From: Paracandidimonas soli
GTDB taxonomy: Bacteria; Pseudomonadota; Gammaproteobacteria; Burkholderiales; Burkholderiaceae_B
Assembly (NCBI RefSeq): GCF_004342005.1
Contig: NZ_SMBX01000002.1
Location: forward strand, 496,001-560,000
Length of the DNA stretch: 64,000 nt
Direction of reading: 5' to 3'
Position numbers and translations under genes: made by a program
The notes under the pieces: model-generated
Database searches by the model: none
Seen by the model: only the letters and a program-made list of their open reading frames with translations
What the model was told of the DNA's origin: nothing
Part shown: one piece after another, positions 47,540-58,670 of the stretch
Layout of the letters: each line of letters starts with the position of its first letter
How positions within the stretch are numbered: the stretch's first letter is position 1

Positions 47540-48333
47540 GAGCGCACGATGCCCCGGCCCGAGGCTTGAAGAAAGCGGATCATGGGTTCCAGCGCGTCAT
47601 GGGCGTCCGGGCGATCCTGCTGCAATTGCTGCATCTGTTCGACCGCCTCTTCGACGCCCAGGCCGCGGCGATACAGCAGCTTGTAGGCTTCCTTGAGCGC
47701 GGAGACGGACTCCTGCGAGAATCCGCGGCGGTTCAGTCCTTCGGAGTTGATGCCGGCCGGGCGAAACGGATCCCCTGCGCCGATCAGGTAAGGAGGCACG
47801 TCCTGCCGCACGGAGCTGGTTCCGCCGATCATGGCATGCGCGCCTACCTTGACGAACTGGTGGAAGCCCGACAGTCCGCCGATGATGGCCCAGTCGCCGA
47901 GCTGCACGTGGCCCGCCAGCTGGACGCTGTTGGCAATGATGACGTGGTCCCCCAACTGGCAGTCATGAGCGATGTGCACGTAAGCCATGATCCAGTTGTC
48001 GTTGCCCATGCGGGTGACGCCAACGTCCTGGATAGTGCCCGTATTGATCGTGACGTACTCGCGGATCATGTTGCCGTCGCCGATTTCCAGGCGTGTCGGC
48101 TCGCCGGCGTATTTCTTGTCCTGCGGCATGCCGCCCACCGAGCAGAAGCGGTAGAACGTATTGTTCCTGCCGATGGTCGTATGGCCGTCGATGATGCAGT
48201 GCGGCCCCACGACCGTGCCGCTGCCGATGCTGACGTGGTCGCCGATGATGCTGTAGGCGCCCACGCTGACATCTTCGGCCAGCTTCGCCGAAGGGGATAC
48301 GATGGCGGTTGGATGAATGCGTTCGGCAGACAT
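47536..48333 (-). CDS. lpxA: UDP-N-acetylglucosamine O-acyltransferase
   Basis: 265 residues, left-handed beta-helix with hexapeptide repeats from residue 8 ([20 protein letters not shown]) to about 190, then a C-terminal helical domain. The catalytic-site segment [12 protein letters not shown] includes His120 and His123. First step of lipid A synthesis. Start ATG at 48333 shares a base with the fabZ stop. Confidence 0.96.
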   Translation of the reverse strand: MSAERIHPTAIVSPSAKLAEDVSVGAYSIIGDHVSIGSGTVVGPHCIIDGHTTIGRNNTFYRFCSVGGMPQDKKYAGEPTRLEIGDGNMIREYVTINTGTIQDVGVTRMGNDNWIMAYVHIAHDCQLGDHVIIANSVQLAGHVQLGDWAIIGGLSGFHQFVKVGAHAMIGGTSSVRQDVPPYLIGAGDPFRPAGINSEGLNRRGFSQESVSALKEAYKLLYRRGLGVEEAVEQMQQLQQDRPDAHDALEPMIRFLQASGRGIVRS

Positions 48334-48788
48334 CAGCTCTCTTCCACTACCCGGATGGCGCACATGATCTTGGCTTCAGCCACCACTTCGCCGTCGACCG
48401 TGGCCTTGGCGGTGTATTTGCACATCACGCGGCTGATGCGGTCGGCATCGACTTCCAGCCGCAACTGGTCGCCAGGCACGACCGGTTTGCGGAAACGCGC
48501 GCCGTCCACGCCGACCAGATAGTACGCGACGCGCTTGTCGGCCGGGTTCAGCTCGGTATTGCCCTCGAACGAGAAAAGCGCCGCAGCCTGCGCCAGCGCT
48601 TCGATGATGTACACGCCCGGCATGACCGGATTGCCGGGGAAGTGGCCATTGAAGAACGGCTCGTTGAGCGTCACGTTCTTGATGGCGACGATGCTCTTGC
48701 CCGGCGTCATTTCCAGGACACGATCCACCAGCAGCATCGGGTAGCGATGCGGTAAACGCGCCATGATCTGTTTGATATCCAATTCCAT
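48333..48788 (-). CDS. fabZ: 3-hydroxyacyl-ACP dehydratase FabZ
   Basis: 151 residues, hot-dog fold. [14 protein letters not shown] and [22 protein letters not shown] give catalytic His49 and Glu63. Dehydration step in fatty acid synthesis, supplying acyl chains next to the lipid A genes. The ATG at 48788 is used; the longer frame runs into lpxD. Confidence 0.97.
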   Translation of the reverse strand: MELDIKQIMARLPHRYPMLLVDRVLEMTPGKSIVAIKNVTLNEPFFNGHFPGNPVMPGVYIIEALAQAAALFSFEGNTELNPADKRVAYYLVGVDGARFRKPVVPGDQLRLEVDADRISRVMCKYTAKATVDGEVVAEAKIMCAIRVVEES

Positions 48789-48835
48789 CTTCTTGTCCTG
48801 TCTGGCGCATCGCGCGCCGTCGCTGATTGATCTGA

Positions 48836-49945
48836 TTATTTTTCTGTGGCCTTCAGGGCGCTTTCCAGCGCGCGCAGCCGCTTGCGCAGCTGGCCCAGCT
48901 GCGTGACGACAGCGGCATTGCGCTGCCAGCCCTGGTGGTCCGCAAAGGGATAGACGCCGGTATAGCGTCCCGGCGTGTCGATATTGGAGGTCACGGCCGT
49001 GCCGCCCGATATCTGGACATCGTCTCCCAGCACCAGGTGGCCTGCGAACATGGCGGCGCCGCCAATGATGCAGCGCTTGCCTATGCGAGTGGAGCCTGAA
49101 ACGCCGACGCATGCCGCCATGGCGGTATGTTCACCCACATGCACGTTATGTCCAATCATGATCTGGTTGTCCAGCTTGACGCCGTCGCTGATCCAGGTGG
49201 GTTCGATGGCGCCGCGGTCCACCGTGGTGTTGGCGCCGATCTCGACATCCGAGCCGATGTGCACGCCGCCGATCTGCGCGATCTTCACCCAGGCCCCTGT
49301 CGTGCGCGGATCAGGTGCGAAACCGAAGCCGTCAGCGCCCAGCACGACGCCCGTATGCAGGATGGTACGGTCTCCGACCTCGACGCCGTGATACAGCGTG
49401 ACACGGGCATGCAGCGTACAATCCTTGCCGATGCTGGAGTTCTGGCCAATGACGCAGCCGGCTCCCAGCCTGGAACCCGCTCCTATGCTGGAGCCGGATT
49501 CGATCACGCAATACGGGCCGATGGACACCCCTTCTGCGATGACAGCATCTTCGGCAATGATCGCGCTGGCATGGATGCCTGTCGGCAGGCGGTCGATGCG
49601 ATGCTGGTCGAACCATTGCGCCAGCAAGGCATACAGCAGATATGGCTGGGAACAGATCACGACAGCGTACGGCATGACCGGACTCGTCTCCGCGAGAGCG
49701 TCGTAGGCGGGCTGGGTCAGGATGACCGCCGCCGCCTTGCAGCCGGACAACTGGTGCTGGAGCTTGGGATTGGACAGGAAGCTGATCTCCCACTCCCCTG
49801 CTCCCTGCAGGGAACCCAGTCCGCGGATCCGTGGCTGGGAACCGCCGTCCGCGAGACGGATGGCGCAATCAAGGCCTACCGTGTTCGCCTGCGCAATCAG
49901 CTCGTCGAGCGCCAGCGCCTGCTCAGGCGTCAGTAATACGGGCAT
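48836..49945 (-). CDS. lpxD: UDP-3-O-(3-hydroxyacyl)glucosamine N-acyltransferase
   Basis: 369 residues. An N-terminal uridine-binding domain (about 1-110), then hexapeptide repeats, with the catalytic His in [19 protein letters not shown], and a C-terminal helix. Third acylation step of lipid A. Starts four bases after the skp stop. Confidence 0.96.
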   Translation of the reverse strand: MPVLLTPEQALALDELIAQANTVGLDCAIRLADGGSQPRIRGLGSLQGAGEWEISFLSNPKLQHQLSGCKAAAVILTQPAYDALAETSPVMPYAVVICSQPYLLYALLAQWFDQHRIDRLPTGIHASAIIAEDAVIAEGVSIGPYCVIESGSSIGAGSRLGAGCVIGQNSSIGKDCTLHARVTLYHGVEVGDRTILHTGVVLGADGFGFAPDPRTTGAWVKIAQIGGVHIGSDVEIGANTTVDRGAIEPTWISDGVKLDNQIMIGHNVHVGEHTAMAACVGVSGSTRIGKRCIIGGAAMFAGHLVLGDDVQISGGTAVTSNIDTPGRYTGVYPFADHQGWQRNAAVVTQLGQLRKRLRALESALKATEK

Positions 49946-49949
49946 TGGA

Positions 49950-50513
49950 TCAGCCGCCCAGTGCTTTCAGGACCTGTTCGGTGATGTCCACGCGCGGGCT
50001 GACGGTGACGGCATCCTGGAGGATGATGTCGTAGCCCTGCTGCTCGGCAATGCTCTTGATGGCGGCGTCCGCGCGCTCGATGATGGCGGTGAATTCCTCG
50101 TTGCGGCGGCGGTTGAAATCCTCCTGGAATTCGCGGCGCTTGCGCTGCAGGTCGGAATCCATGTCCGTCAGCTGGCGCTGGCGCTTGATGCGCTCGGACT
50201 CCGACAGCACGGGAGCGTCCTTGTCGAACTTTTGCGCTTCGGTGCGCAGGCGGTTGGCCAGGGCTTGCAGTTCGTCATCGCGCTTCTTGAACTCGGATTC
50301 GATCTTGGCCTGCGCCTGCTGCGCGGGCTTCGAGTCGCGCAGAATGCGTTCCGTGCTGACGAAGCCGATCTTGGCGGCCTGCTGCGCCTGCGCCGGCACC
50401 GGCGCCACGGCGAAAAGACTGGCGCCGAGCACGGCCGCCGCCAGCAGCTTGCGAGAACTCGCAATGGTGGCGCAAGCAGAGGCAGTAACGGAAAAGGCGG
50501 TTTGAGACTTCAT
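49950..50513 (-). CDS. skp: OmpH/Skp-family periplasmic chaperone
   Basis: 187 residues. Signal peptide (KLLAAAVLGASLFAVAPVPAQA, ending near residue 44, with a longer than usual n-region), mature start AAKIGFVSTERILRDSKPAQ and a coiled-coil arm (about 70-150). Holds unfolded outer-membrane proteins for BamA. Between bamA and lpxD as in most proteobacteria. Confidence 0.93.
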   Translation of the reverse strand: MKSQTAFSVTASACATIASSRKLLAAAVLGASLFAVAPVPAQAQQAAKIGFVSTERILRDSKPAQQAQAKIESEFKKRDDELQALANRLRTEAQKFDKDAPVLSESERIKRQRQLTDMDSDLQRKRREFQEDFNRRRNEEFTAIIERADAAIKSIAEQQGYDIILQDAVTVSPRVDITEQVLKALGG

Positions 50514-50567
50514 GAAAATACCTTGCAAAAAGCTGCCTGATGGAAAAGAGTTTATTGTGCCATTAAA

Positions 50568-52922
50568 TCAGAACGCGGTACCGATCTGGAACTGGAAGGC
50601 CTGCTTGTCGTCGCCGTCCTTGGCGTTGAGCGCGCGGCCGAACGACAGTTGCAGCGGACCCAGCGGAGACTGCCACGACAGGCCGATACCGGCCGAATAA
50701 CGCCATCCGCACGGATCTTCCACGTGATACTGCGTACCGCCATCGTAGCAGTACTGCTTGTCTTCCGTGGAGACCTGGCCGGCGTCCGCGAACAGGAACC
50801 AGCGCAGCGTACGATCGCGCGATGCGCCCGGGAACGGCAGGTACAGCTGCACATTGCCCACGAGGCGGCGCGAACCGCCCAGGTAGTCGCCGCTGTTCGG
50901 ATCGCGCGGGCCGAGAGAGGCACCGTCGTAGCCGCGTACCGAACCAATACCGCCGGCGTAGAGGTTCTTGATGATGGGGAAGTTCTTGCTGCCGTATGTC
51001 TTTCCCCAGTCGGCCATGGCGTTGAACGCCAGCGTGAAACTGCGGCCCATCGGCATGTAGTACTGCTGCTGGGCGCTGAACATGTAGTACTTCAGGTCCA
51101 TCGTGGAGATATCGGCGCTCAGGCGCGTATAGCTGCCCTTGGTCGGTGCCAGCGCGCTGTCGCGCGTGTCCTTGGACCAGCCAACGTTGAAGACCACGGA
51201 ATTCGTCGTCTTGCCGTATTCGTCGACGTAGTCCTTGTACGCCTTGGATACCCCGCTGGGATTGTCCTCGTTCAGCTCCAGCGTATTACGTTCGAAATTG
51301 AAGCCGGTGAAGATGCGGTCGTACTCGGAAATGGGCACGCCGAAATTCAGGCCGCCGCCGATCGCCGTCAGGTGATAGGTTGAATAGTCGGTATAGCTGT
51401 TTTCGTAGGGCTTGGTGCGGCGATAGTACAGCGAGGTCGTCTTGCTGATGCCGTCCAGCGTCCAGTAGGGATCGGTATGCGACAGGATGGCGGCGCGATT
51501 GGTCTTGCTGGTATTGACCTGCAGCGACAGCGTATGCCCGCTGCCGAAGATGTTGTCCTGGCTGATGCCGGCCGACAGCATGACCTTGTCGGTGGAGCCG
51601 TAGCCTACCCCGAGGTTGATCATTCCCGTGGGCTTTTCCTTGACATCGACATTGACGTCGATCTGGTCCGTGGAGCCAGGCACCGGGGCCGTAGTGACGT
51701 TGACTTCGTTGAAGTAGCCCAGGCGGTCGACGCGGTCGCGCGAGGCGCGGATACTGTTCGAATCGTACCAGGCGGCTTCGTTCTGGCGCATTTCGCGGCG
51801 GATCACTTCGTCGCGCGTGCGGACGTTTCCGCCGATCTGGATGCGCCGTACATAGACGCGGTTGCCCGGGTCGACGTAGAAGGTCAGGTCCGCCTCCTGC
51901 GTGTCGGAATCGAGAACGGGGTTGGGATTGACGTTGGCGAATGCATAGCCCAGCGATCCGAGGTAGTCGGTAATGGCCTTGGCCGTATCGTTGGTCTTCT
52001 CGGCGGAGAAGGTTTCGCCTTCCTTGACGCCCAGCAGCGGCTGCAGCTTGTCTTCCAGGCCCAGCAGCTCGCCGGCCAGCCCGACCTTGCGTATGCTGTA
52101 GGGCTTGCCTTCGTGCAGCGTGAAGGTGATGTGGATGTCCTTGCGGTCTGGCGAGATCGTGACCTGCGGCGGCTCGGCCGAGAACTCCAGGTAGCCGCGA
52201 TCCAGGTAGTAGGAGCGGATGCGCTCGACATCGCCTTCGAGTTTTTCGCGCGAGTACTTGTCTGTGCCCGTGTACCAGGTCATCATGCCCGAAGTCGTCA
52301 GCTCGAGCTGGTTTTCGAGCGTGCCCTGGGAAAATGCCTCGTTGCCCACGAAGCGGATTTCCTTGATCTTGGCCAGATCGCCTTCGAAAATCTCGAAGCT
52401 GACGCCGACGCGGTTGCGTGGCAGCGGCGTGATGGTGGGCGTGATCTCCACGCCGTACTTGCCCTTGGCCAGGTACTGCTGCTTCAGCTCGAACTCGGCG
52501 CGTTCCAGCATGGAACGGTCGAAAACACGCCCGGGGCCGAAGCCCACCTGCGCCAGCGACTTGGAAAGAGCGGCGGAGTCGAAGTCGCGCATGCCGTTGA
52601 AAGTGACCGAGGCGATGGTCGGTCGCTCGACGACATTGACCACCAGTACGTCTCCGTCGATTTCCAGGCTGACGTCGCTGAAGAAGCCCGAGGAATACAA
52701 GCGCTGGATGGCCTCCCCCGCCTTGTCGTCGGAAAACTGGTCGCCCACCCTGACCGGCAGGTGGCTGAAGACGGCTCCGGCATCGACGCGCTGAATGCCC
52801 TCGACGCGGATATCGCGAACGACGAACGGCTCGAACGCATGTGACAGGCCTGGCGCAAGCGCAGCCGCAAGCAATGCAGGCAGAATGCGTTTGGCAAAAA
52901 AATTACTCCGGCGAAGCGACAT
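50568..52922 (-). CDS. bamA: Outer membrane protein assembly factor BamA
   Basis: 784 residues. Signal peptide ending LSHA|FEP, five POTRA domains (about 26-425) starting FVVRDIRVEGIQRVD, and a C-terminal beta-barrel with the loop-6 motif IGSVRGYDGASLGP and a terminal aromatic (IGTAF). Core of the BAM insertase in the outer membrane. Confidence 0.97.
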   Translation of the reverse strand: MSLRRSNFFAKRILPALLAAALAPGLSHAFEPFVVRDIRVEGIQRVDAGAVFSHLPVRVGDQFSDDKAGEAIQRLYSSGFFSDVSLEIDGDVLVVNVVERPTIASVTFNGMRDFDSAALSKSLAQVGFGPGRVFDRSMLERAEFELKQQYLAKGKYGVEITPTITPLPRNRVGVSFEIFEGDLAKIKEIRFVGNEAFSQGTLENQLELTTSGMMTWYTGTDKYSREKLEGDVERIRSYYLDRGYLEFSAEPPQVTISPDRKDIHITFTLHEGKPYSIRKVGLAGELLGLEDKLQPLLGVKEGETFSAEKTNDTAKAITDYLGSLGYAFANVNPNPVLDSDTQEADLTFYVDPGNRVYVRRIQIGGNVRTRDEVIRREMRQNEAAWYDSNSIRASRDRVDRLGYFNEVNVTTAPVPGSTDQIDVNVDVKEKPTGMINLGVGYGSTDKVMLSAGISQDNIFGSGHTLSLQVNTSKTNRAAILSHTDPYWTLDGISKTTSLYYRRTKPYENSYTDYSTYHLTAIGGGLNFGVPISEYDRIFTGFNFERNTLELNEDNPSGVSKAYKDYVDEYGKTTNSVVFNVGWSKDTRDSALAPTKGSYTRLSADISTMDLKYYMFSAQQQYYMPMGRSFTLAFNAMADWGKTYGSKNFPIIKNLYAGGIGSVRGYDGASLGPRDPNSGDYLGGSRRLVGNVQLYLPFPGASRDRTLRWFLFADAGQVSTEDKQYCYDGGTQYHVEDPCGWRYSAGIGLSWQSPLGPLQLSFGRALNAKDGDDKQAFQFQIGTAF

Positions 52923-52976
52923 CCTGGGTAGTCCTCAGTCGATCTGAATGGTGGAAGATTGTAAGTCAGAACGCCT

Positions 52977-54308
52977 TCAACTGAAAAGGCGCGAAAAATC
53001 ATTGAAAAATGCCAGCCCCATCAAGCCCGCAAGCAGGACTATGCCAAGGCGCTGGCCGTATTCCATCCAGGCATCCGGTACAGGTTTGCCCCGCAGGATC
53101 TCCAGAAGATAATACATCAGATGGCCGCCATCGAGCATGGGAATGGGCAGCAGGTTCAATACCCCGATGCTGACGCTGATCAAGGCCAGGAACCCGACAT
53201 AGGCGGCAAGGCCCACCCTGGCCGTCTGGCCAGCGTAATCCGCAATGGTCACGGGCCCGCTGATATTGCGCAGCGACACATCTCCAGTCACCATGCGCCC
53301 CATCATTTTCAGCGAAAACATGATTGTCTCGCCAGTGCGCACGATGCCGCGATGCAGGCTTTCCAGGGGGCCGTAGCGCACATCAACCATGGGGAAGTCA
53401 GTCGTCAGCATGACGCCGATGCGGCCGATGGTCCCGTTTTCGCCCTGATGAGCGCGCGGCGTGACCTGCAGCCGGTGCTCGGCGCCGTTGCGCAGCACGC
53501 GCACTTCCAGCGGCTGTTCGGGATGCCGGCTGATCTCCTCGACAGCCTGGCGCGCCGACGGGCGCTCGATCGAACCCACTGCGACCAGGATGTCGCCGGC
53601 CTGCAGGCCAGCCTGCGCTCCGGCGCCGCCGGGATCCGCCTGCCTGATGCCGGGCGCGGGAATCAGCAGCGACAGGCCCGCCTGGCGCAAAGGATCTTCC
53701 GCGTCCGGATCGATCGTGGCCGGCTGGAGCTCGAGCCGTCTTTCGAGCTGCCTGCCATCGCCCGCTTGCACCTGGATATATGCCTCGCCGCCCGCGGAAA
53801 GCCGGTCCAGCAAGTGCCAGCGCACTTCGTTCCAGGAATCGACCTGCCTGCCGTCGATGGAGAGGATGCGGTCTCCAGCGGAGAATCCGGCCATGGCGGC
53901 GGCCGTACCGGCCTGGGGCTGGGCTACGTAGGCTTCCGGCTCCCTGGTGCCCATCATGCCCAGCGCGGCATACAGCAACGCGGCCAGCACCAGGTTCGCA
54001 ACCGGACCGGCGGCGACGATGACGATGCGCTGCCATACGCTTTTGTGATTGAAGGACTCCGCGATTTCCTCGTTCGATGCGCCGGCGGGCGGCTCATCCA
54101 GCATTTTCACGTACCCGCCAAGAGGAATGGCCGACAGCGCCCATTCCGTGCCATGACGGTCGCAGCGATGCGCCAGGACCTTGCCGAAGCCGACGGAAAA
54201 GCGCTCCACCCTGACGCCGCACCAGCGGGCCGCCCAGTAGTGGCCCAGCTCATGAAAGGTAATCAGGATGCCGAGTGCGACGGCAAAGGCGAGCAAGGTC
54301 AAAAGCAT
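52977..54308 (-). CDS. rseP: Site-2 protease RseP
   Basis: 443 residues. Zinc site HELGH at residues 19-23 in the first helix, two PDZ domains in the middle (GFSAGDRILSIDGRQVDSWNEV and GLQAGDILVAVGSI), and the second metal site in LLPIPMLDGGHLMYYLLE. Inner-membrane intramembrane protease of the envelope stress cascade. Between dxr and bamA. Confidence 0.96.
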   Translation of the reverse strand: MLLTLLAFAVALGILITFHELGHYWAARWCGVRVERFSVGFGKVLAHRCDRHGTEWALSAIPLGGYVKMLDEPPAGASNEEIAESFNHKSVWQRIVIVAAGPVANLVLAALLYAALGMMGTREPEAYVAQPQAGTAAAMAGFSAGDRILSIDGRQVDSWNEVRWHLLDRLSAGGEAYIQVQAGDGRQLERRLELQPATIDPDAEDPLRQAGLSLLIPAPGIRQADPGGAGAQAGLQAGDILVAVGSIERPSARQAVEEISRHPEQPLEVRVLRNGAEHRLQVTPRAHQGENGTIGRIGVMLTTDFPMVDVRYGPLESLHRGIVRTGETIMFSLKMMGRMVTGDVSLRNISGPVTIADYAGQTARVGLAAYVGFLALISVSIGVLNLLPIPMLDGGHLMYYLLEILRGKPVPDAWMEYGQRLGIVLLAGLMGLAFFNDFSRLFS

Positions 54309-54379
54309 TCAGATTTCAGGTTCCAGATGGTTGCTGTTGCAAGCGAAGCGTTTCGCCCGGCCGGAGCGCCGATGGCGGA

Positions 54380-55582
54380 TCAGGACCGGCTCGGGCAGCG
54401 CTGCCGGGCCACGGTGCGGAAATGGCGGTCGAGCGCCAGCACGTCTTCCAGCGACGAGGGCTCTCCTGCCGCATGCGATACGGCGTCTTCCACGACAGCC
54501 GAAATGATACGCGGAATATCCGTAAAACGGACTTTCCTGTCCAGGAATCTGGCGACGGCGACTTCATTCGCCGCATTCAGCGCAATACAGGCGACCTGGC
54601 CTTCCCGCAAAGCGTCGAAAGACAGTTTCAGGCAAGGAAAGCGCCGCAGATCGGGCTCCTGGAAGTCCAGCCGGGCCAGGCCGGACAGGGGAAACGTTCC
54701 GACTCCGCTGTCGATGCGTTCGGGAAAGCCCAGGCCATAAGCGATCGGGGTTCGCATGTCGGGCTGCCCCAATTGCGCCAGGATGGACCCGTCAGTGTAC
54801 TCGACCATGGAGTGGATCATGCTTTGGGGGTGAATCACCACTTCTATCGCGTCCGCCTGGACGGAGAACAGCCAGTAGGCCTCGATAACCTCGAGCCCCT
54901 TGTTCAGCATTGTCGCTGAGTCGACGGAGATTTTCCGGCCCATGCTCCAGTTCGGATGGGCGCAGGCCTGCTCCGGCGTGACATCATCCAGCTGCTCGAG
55001 CGGCGTTGCACGGAACGGGCCGCCGGAGGCGGTCAGCAGCAGCCGCCGTACGCCGTGCGACAGGGGGTCCTCCATGAGTCCCGAGCCATTGCGCGGCATG
55101 CACTGGAAAATGGCGTTGTGTTCGCTGTCGATGGGCAGGAGCTGCGCCCCATGCTGCGCCACGGCTTTCATGAACAGGCCGCCAGCGGCCACCAGCGCTT
55201 CCTTGTTGGCCAGCAGGATGCGCTTGCCAGCCATTGCCGCAGCCATGGCCGCCGGCAACCCCGCCGCGCCGACGATGGCCGCCATGACGGAAGTGACTTC
55301 GGGGGCTGCAGCGGTCTGCGCCAGCGCCTGCTCTCCCACCCGAACCTCGGGCGGCTTCGCCGCACCGCCGGCGCTCCAAGCCTCGAGAAAGCGCTGTCTG
55401 GCGTCTTCCGTCGGCACGACCACAACCGCAGCCTGCGTCTGCGCCGCCTGCGCGGCCAGCCGCTCCATGCGGCTGTAGGCGCTCAGGGCATATACTTTCA
55501 GCCGATCGGGATGGCGGGCGACCACATCGAGAGTGCTCTCGCCTATCGATCCGGTCGAGCCCAGTATGCAAAGTTGCTGCAT
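54380..55582 (-). CDS. dxr: 1-deoxy-D-xylulose-5-phosphate reductoisomerase
   Basis: 400 residues. NADPH loop [39 protein letters not shown], metal/substrate site TASGGPFR, and [13 protein letters not shown]. Second step of the MEP isoprenoid pathway. Start ATG shares one base with the cdsA stop. Confidence 0.97.
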   Translation of the reverse strand: MQQLCILGSTGSIGESTLDVVARHPDRLKVYALSAYSRMERLAAQAAQTQAAVVVVPTEDARQRFLEAWSAGGAAKPPEVRVGEQALAQTAAAPEVTSVMAAIVGAAGLPAAMAAAMAGKRILLANKEALVAAGGLFMKAVAQHGAQLLPIDSEHNAIFQCMPRNGSGLMEDPLSHGVRRLLLTASGGPFRATPLEQLDDVTPEQACAHPNWSMGRKISVDSATMLNKGLEVIEAYWLFSVQADAIEVVIHPQSMIHSMVEYTDGSILAQLGQPDMRTPIAYGLGFPERIDSGVGTFPLSGLARLDFQEPDLRRFPCLKLSFDALREGQVACIALNAANEVAVARFLDRKVRFTDIPRIISAVVEDAVSHAAGEPSSLEDVLALDRHFRTVARQRCPSRS

Positions 55583-56436
55583 CAGCGCCCCATTTCAATC
55601 AGCAGATAGGCCGCTGGAGCCACCGGCAACAAGGCATCGATACGGTCGAATACCCCGCCATGGCCCGGCAGCAGCCCGCTGGAATCCTTGACTCCGGCGC
55701 GGCGCTTGAGCAGGGATTCGAACAGATCTCCCACGATGGAAAGCGCGGCCAGCAGCACGGCGGCCAGCGCGACCACCGCCAGAGGAAAGCGCTCGGCCAG
55801 CAAGGCGCCGAAGCTGCCTTCCCAGCGGATGCTGAGCAGAGTCCAGGCCGTGGCGGCCAGGACGCCGCCCGCAGCGCCCTCCCAGGTCTTGCCCGGGCTG
55901 ACGGCCGGCGCCAGCTTGTGCCTGCCGAAGGCTTTCCCTGTGAAATATGCCGCGATGTCGGCCAGCCACACCAGCATCATCAGCGACAGCAGCAACCACC
56001 AGCCATGCGCCTGGAACAGCAGGACCAGCGCAGTCCAGATAGCCAGCATCGCCGCATAGGCGGGCACGATGCGCCAGGCCTGGCGGCGAAGCGCGGTATC
56101 CGCGCGGAAGACCGAAAAGGTTGCGCCAACGATCCAGCCAAACACGACCAGGGGGATCAGGATATCCGACAGGACAGCCCGCAGATCCATGGCCCAGGCC
56201 GCCGGTGAGCCACTGAACCATTGAAACGCCAGCAGGCACAGAATCAGGAACATGGCGGCGGCGCCCGCCAGCGGAACGCTTCCGGAACCGGAGGATACCA
56301 GCCTCAGCCACTCCCAGGCGGCGCATGCCGCCACCACGATCAGGATGGCGACCAGTGGCTCGGGACGCGGCGCCAGCAATGCCGAGATAATGACGATCAG
56401 CAGGATGACTGCCGTAATGACCCTCTGCTTCAGCAT
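55582..56436 (-). CDS. cdsA: Phosphatidate cytidylyltransferase
   Basis: 284 residues, about eight transmembrane helices, and the C-terminal CDS signature [20 protein letters not shown] followed by [11 protein letters not shown]. Makes CDP-diacylglycerol for phospholipid synthesis. Confidence 0.95.
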   Translation of the reverse strand: MLKQRVITAVILLIVIISALLAPRPEPLVAILIVVAACAAWEWLRLVSSGSGSVPLAGAAAMFLILCLLAFQWFSGSPAAWAMDLRAVLSDILIPLVVFGWIVGATFSVFRADTALRRQAWRIVPAYAAMLAIWTALVLLFQAHGWWLLLSLMMLVWLADIAAYFTGKAFGRHKLAPAVSPGKTWEGAAGGVLAATAWTLLSIRWEGSFGALLAERFPLAVVALAAVLLAALSIVGDLFESLLKRRAGVKDSSGLLPGHGGVFDRIDALLPVAPAAYLLIEMGR

Positions 56437-56466
56437 GTGCGGCTCCCTGTCGATAGGTATGGAGGA

Positions 56467-57237
56467 TTACGACGGCTTGCGGTCGGCCAGGAGCTGCTCG
56501 CTGGTCCGGCCGAAGCGGCGTTCGCGCGTGCGGTACCACTCGAAGGCCTGATCGAGGCACTGCGCATCGAATTCCGGCCAATAGGCTTCGGTAAAGTAAA
56601 GCTCGGTATAGGCCAGCTGCCAGATGAGGAAGTTCGATATCCTCTGCTCTCCCCCGGTGCGGATGAAGAGGTCGGGTTCCGGCGCGAATGCCATGGAAAG
56701 GTACGGCGTCAGCAGGGCTTCGTCAATGCTGTCGGGCGTCGCCGCCAGTTCCGGCCTTGCCTGCAGCAGGCGGCGCATGGCCTGCAGGATGTCCCATCGT
56801 CCGCCATAGTTGGCGGCAATGGTCAAGTGCAGCGCGGTATTCCGGCTGGTCCGCTGCTCGGATTCGAGGATCAGGTCCTGCAGCCGCGATTCGAACGGCT
56901 TCAGGTCGCCGATGACACGCAGCCGGACTCCCTGGTCGGCCAGTTGGCCGACCTGTTTTTCCAGTGTCTGGATGAACAGGCGCATCAGCAGGGAGACTTC
57001 CTCCGGCGGACGCCGCCAGTTCTCGGAACTGAAAGCAAACAGCGTCAGGTACTCCACCCCCCGCCGTCCGCAGGTCTCGACCACGCGCCTTACAGTCTGC
57101 ACGCCTTTTGCATGCCCCGCGGACCTGGGCAGGTAGCGCTGCGTGGCCCATCTGCCGTTGCCGTCCATGATGACAGCCAGGTGCCTCGGTACGTCCGAGC
57201 TTCCGGGTATATCCAGTGTGGTACTGACAGGGGGCAT
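56467..57237 (-). CDS. uppS: Undecaprenyl diphosphate synthase
   Basis: 256 residues. [20 protein letters not shown] near residue 18 (catalytic Asp), [17 protein letters not shown], and C-terminal [20 protein letters not shown]. Cis-prenyltransferase supplying the lipid carrier for cell wall and LPS. Confidence 0.97.
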   Translation of the reverse strand: MPPVSTTLDIPGSSDVPRHLAVIMDGNGRWATQRYLPRSAGHAKGVQTVRRVVETCGRRGVEYLTLFAFSSENWRRPPEEVSLLMRLFIQTLEKQVGQLADQGVRLRVIGDLKPFESRLQDLILESEQRTSRNTALHLTIAANYGGRWDILQAMRRLLQARPELAATPDSIDEALLTPYLSMAFAPEPDLFIRTGGEQRISNFLIWQLAYTELYFTEAYWPEFDAQCLDQAFEWYRTRERRFGRTSEQLLADRKPS

Positions 57238-57278
57238 GTGGTGTGTGGCTGCGCGTGATAAAGAGGAGCGGACAGTCC

Positions 57279-57839
57279 TCAGACCGTCATGATCTCGGCT
57301 TCTTTCTGGGCGACGAGCTTGTCGATTTCGGCAACGCTGCGGTCCGTCAGCTTCTGGATTTCGTCCTGGCCCCGGCGCTCTTCGTCTTCGGAGATTTCCT
57401 TGTCCTTGACAAGTTTCTTCAGCGCTTCGTTGGCTTCGCGGCGCAGATTGCGGATGGCCACCTTGGCGTCTTCGCCCTCGCTCTTGACCACCTTGTTCAG
57501 GTCGCGGCGGCGCTCTTCGGTCAGGGCGGGCATAGGAACGCGTATGTTATCGCCCATGGCGATGGGGTTCAGCCCCAGGTCCGACTCGCGGATGGCCTTC
57601 TCCACCACGGCGGCCATGTTCTTTTCCCAGACCTGGACGCTCAGGTTGCGCGCATCGACGACGCTGACATTGGCGACCTGGCTGACTGGAACGGGCGAGC
57701 CGTAATATTCGACCATGACGTGATCGAGAATGCCCGCATGGGCGCGCCCGGTGCGGATTTTGGACAAGGCGGCCTTCAGCGCCTCGATGGACTTGCTCAT
57801 GCGGCTGTCGGCCGATTTCCTGACTTCAGAAACACTCAT
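57279..57839 (-). CDS. frr: Ribosome recycling factor
   Basis: 186 residues, two-domain [24 protein letters not shown] near the N-terminus and [20 protein letters not shown] in the middle. Splits post-termination ribosomes with EF-G. Follows pyrH by 14 bases. Confidence 0.97.
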   Translation of the reverse strand: MSVSEVRKSADSRMSKSIEALKAALSKIRTGRAHAGILDHVMVEYYGSPVPVSQVANVSVVDARNLSVQVWEKNMAAVVEKAIRESDLGLNPIAMGDNIRVPMPALTEERRRDLNKVVKSEGEDAKVAIRNLRREANEALKKLVKDKEISEDEERRGQDEIQKLTDRSVAEIDKLVAQKEAEIMTV

Positions 57840-57853
57840 GGATGGATTCCTTT

Positions 57854-58573
57854 CTAGACGTGGACCAGCGTGCCCTCGTCCTCGCCGCCAACGGCGCGGC
57901 GCAGCGCACCCGGTTTATTGATCGAAAACACTTTAATGGGAAGCTTCTGGTCGCGGCACAGCGCGAATGCCGTGGCGTCCATGACCTCCAGGCGGCGCAC
58001 GATCGCCTCATCGAAACTGATGCGGGCATAGCGTGTCGCCTCGGGATCCTTGTTGGGGTCGGCGCTGTAGATACCGTCCACCTTGGTCGCCTTGAGTACG
58101 ACCTCGGCGCCGATTTCGGCGCCGCGCAGCGCGGCCGCGGTATCCGTCGTGAAGAAGGGATTGCCGGTGCCCGCGGCGAAGATAACGACCTTGCCCTCTT
58201 CCAGGTAGCGCAGCGCCTTGGGACGGATGTAGGGCTCGACGACCTGGTCGATATTGAGAGCGGACTGCACCCGCGCATCGATGCCGCGGTGCTTGAGCGC
58301 ATCCTGCAGCGCCAGCGCATTCATGACGGTCGCCATCATGCCCATGTAGTCGGCCGTGGCGCGATCCATACCCTGCGCTCCGGGCGCGACGCCACGGAAG
58401 ATGTTGCCACCGCCGATCACAATGGCCAATTCCACGCCAAGCGCGGCGACTTCCGCCACTTCTTCGGTCATGCGCAGGATGGTCGTGCGATTGATGCCGA
58501 AGGCGTCCTCTCCCATCAGTGCTTCGCCGGAGAGCTTCAGAAGAACGCGCTTGTATGATCTGGTGGTCGTCAT
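57854..58573 (-). CDS. pyrH: Uridylate kinase
   Basis: 239 residues, amino-acid-kinase fold: [46 protein letters not shown] and the uridine/GTP region [19 protein letters not shown]. Phosphorylates UMP. The ATG at 58573 gives the standard N-terminus. Confidence 0.97.
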   Translation of the reverse strand: MTTTRSYKRVLLKLSGEALMGEDAFGINRTTILRMTEEVAEVAALGVELAIVIGGGNIFRGVAPGAQGMDRATADYMGMMATVMNALALQDALKHRGIDARVQSALNIDQVVEPYIRPKALRYLEEGKVVIFAAGTGNPFFTTDTAAALRGAEIGAEVVLKATKVDGIYSADPNKDPEATRYARISFDEAIVRRLEVMDATAFALCRDQKLPIKVFSINKPGALRRAVGGEDEGTLVHV

Positions 58574-58616
58574 GAGTGAGGATCCAGGAGGGAATAACGA
58601 GAGGAGTTTACACGAC

Positions 58617-58652
58617 ACAGCCGGCCCGCGCGCATGGCGTGCGGCCGGCTGT
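58617..58652 (-). other. Stem-loop between tsf and pyrH
   Basis: Perfect 10-bp inverted repeat ACAGCCGGCC (58617-58626) and GGCCGGCTGT (58643-58652), directly after tsf. No T-run follows, so it is a weak attenuator or RNA-stability element rather than a full terminator. Confidence 0.6.
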
Positions 58653-58670
58653 CCGGGAAGAAACGGTGAA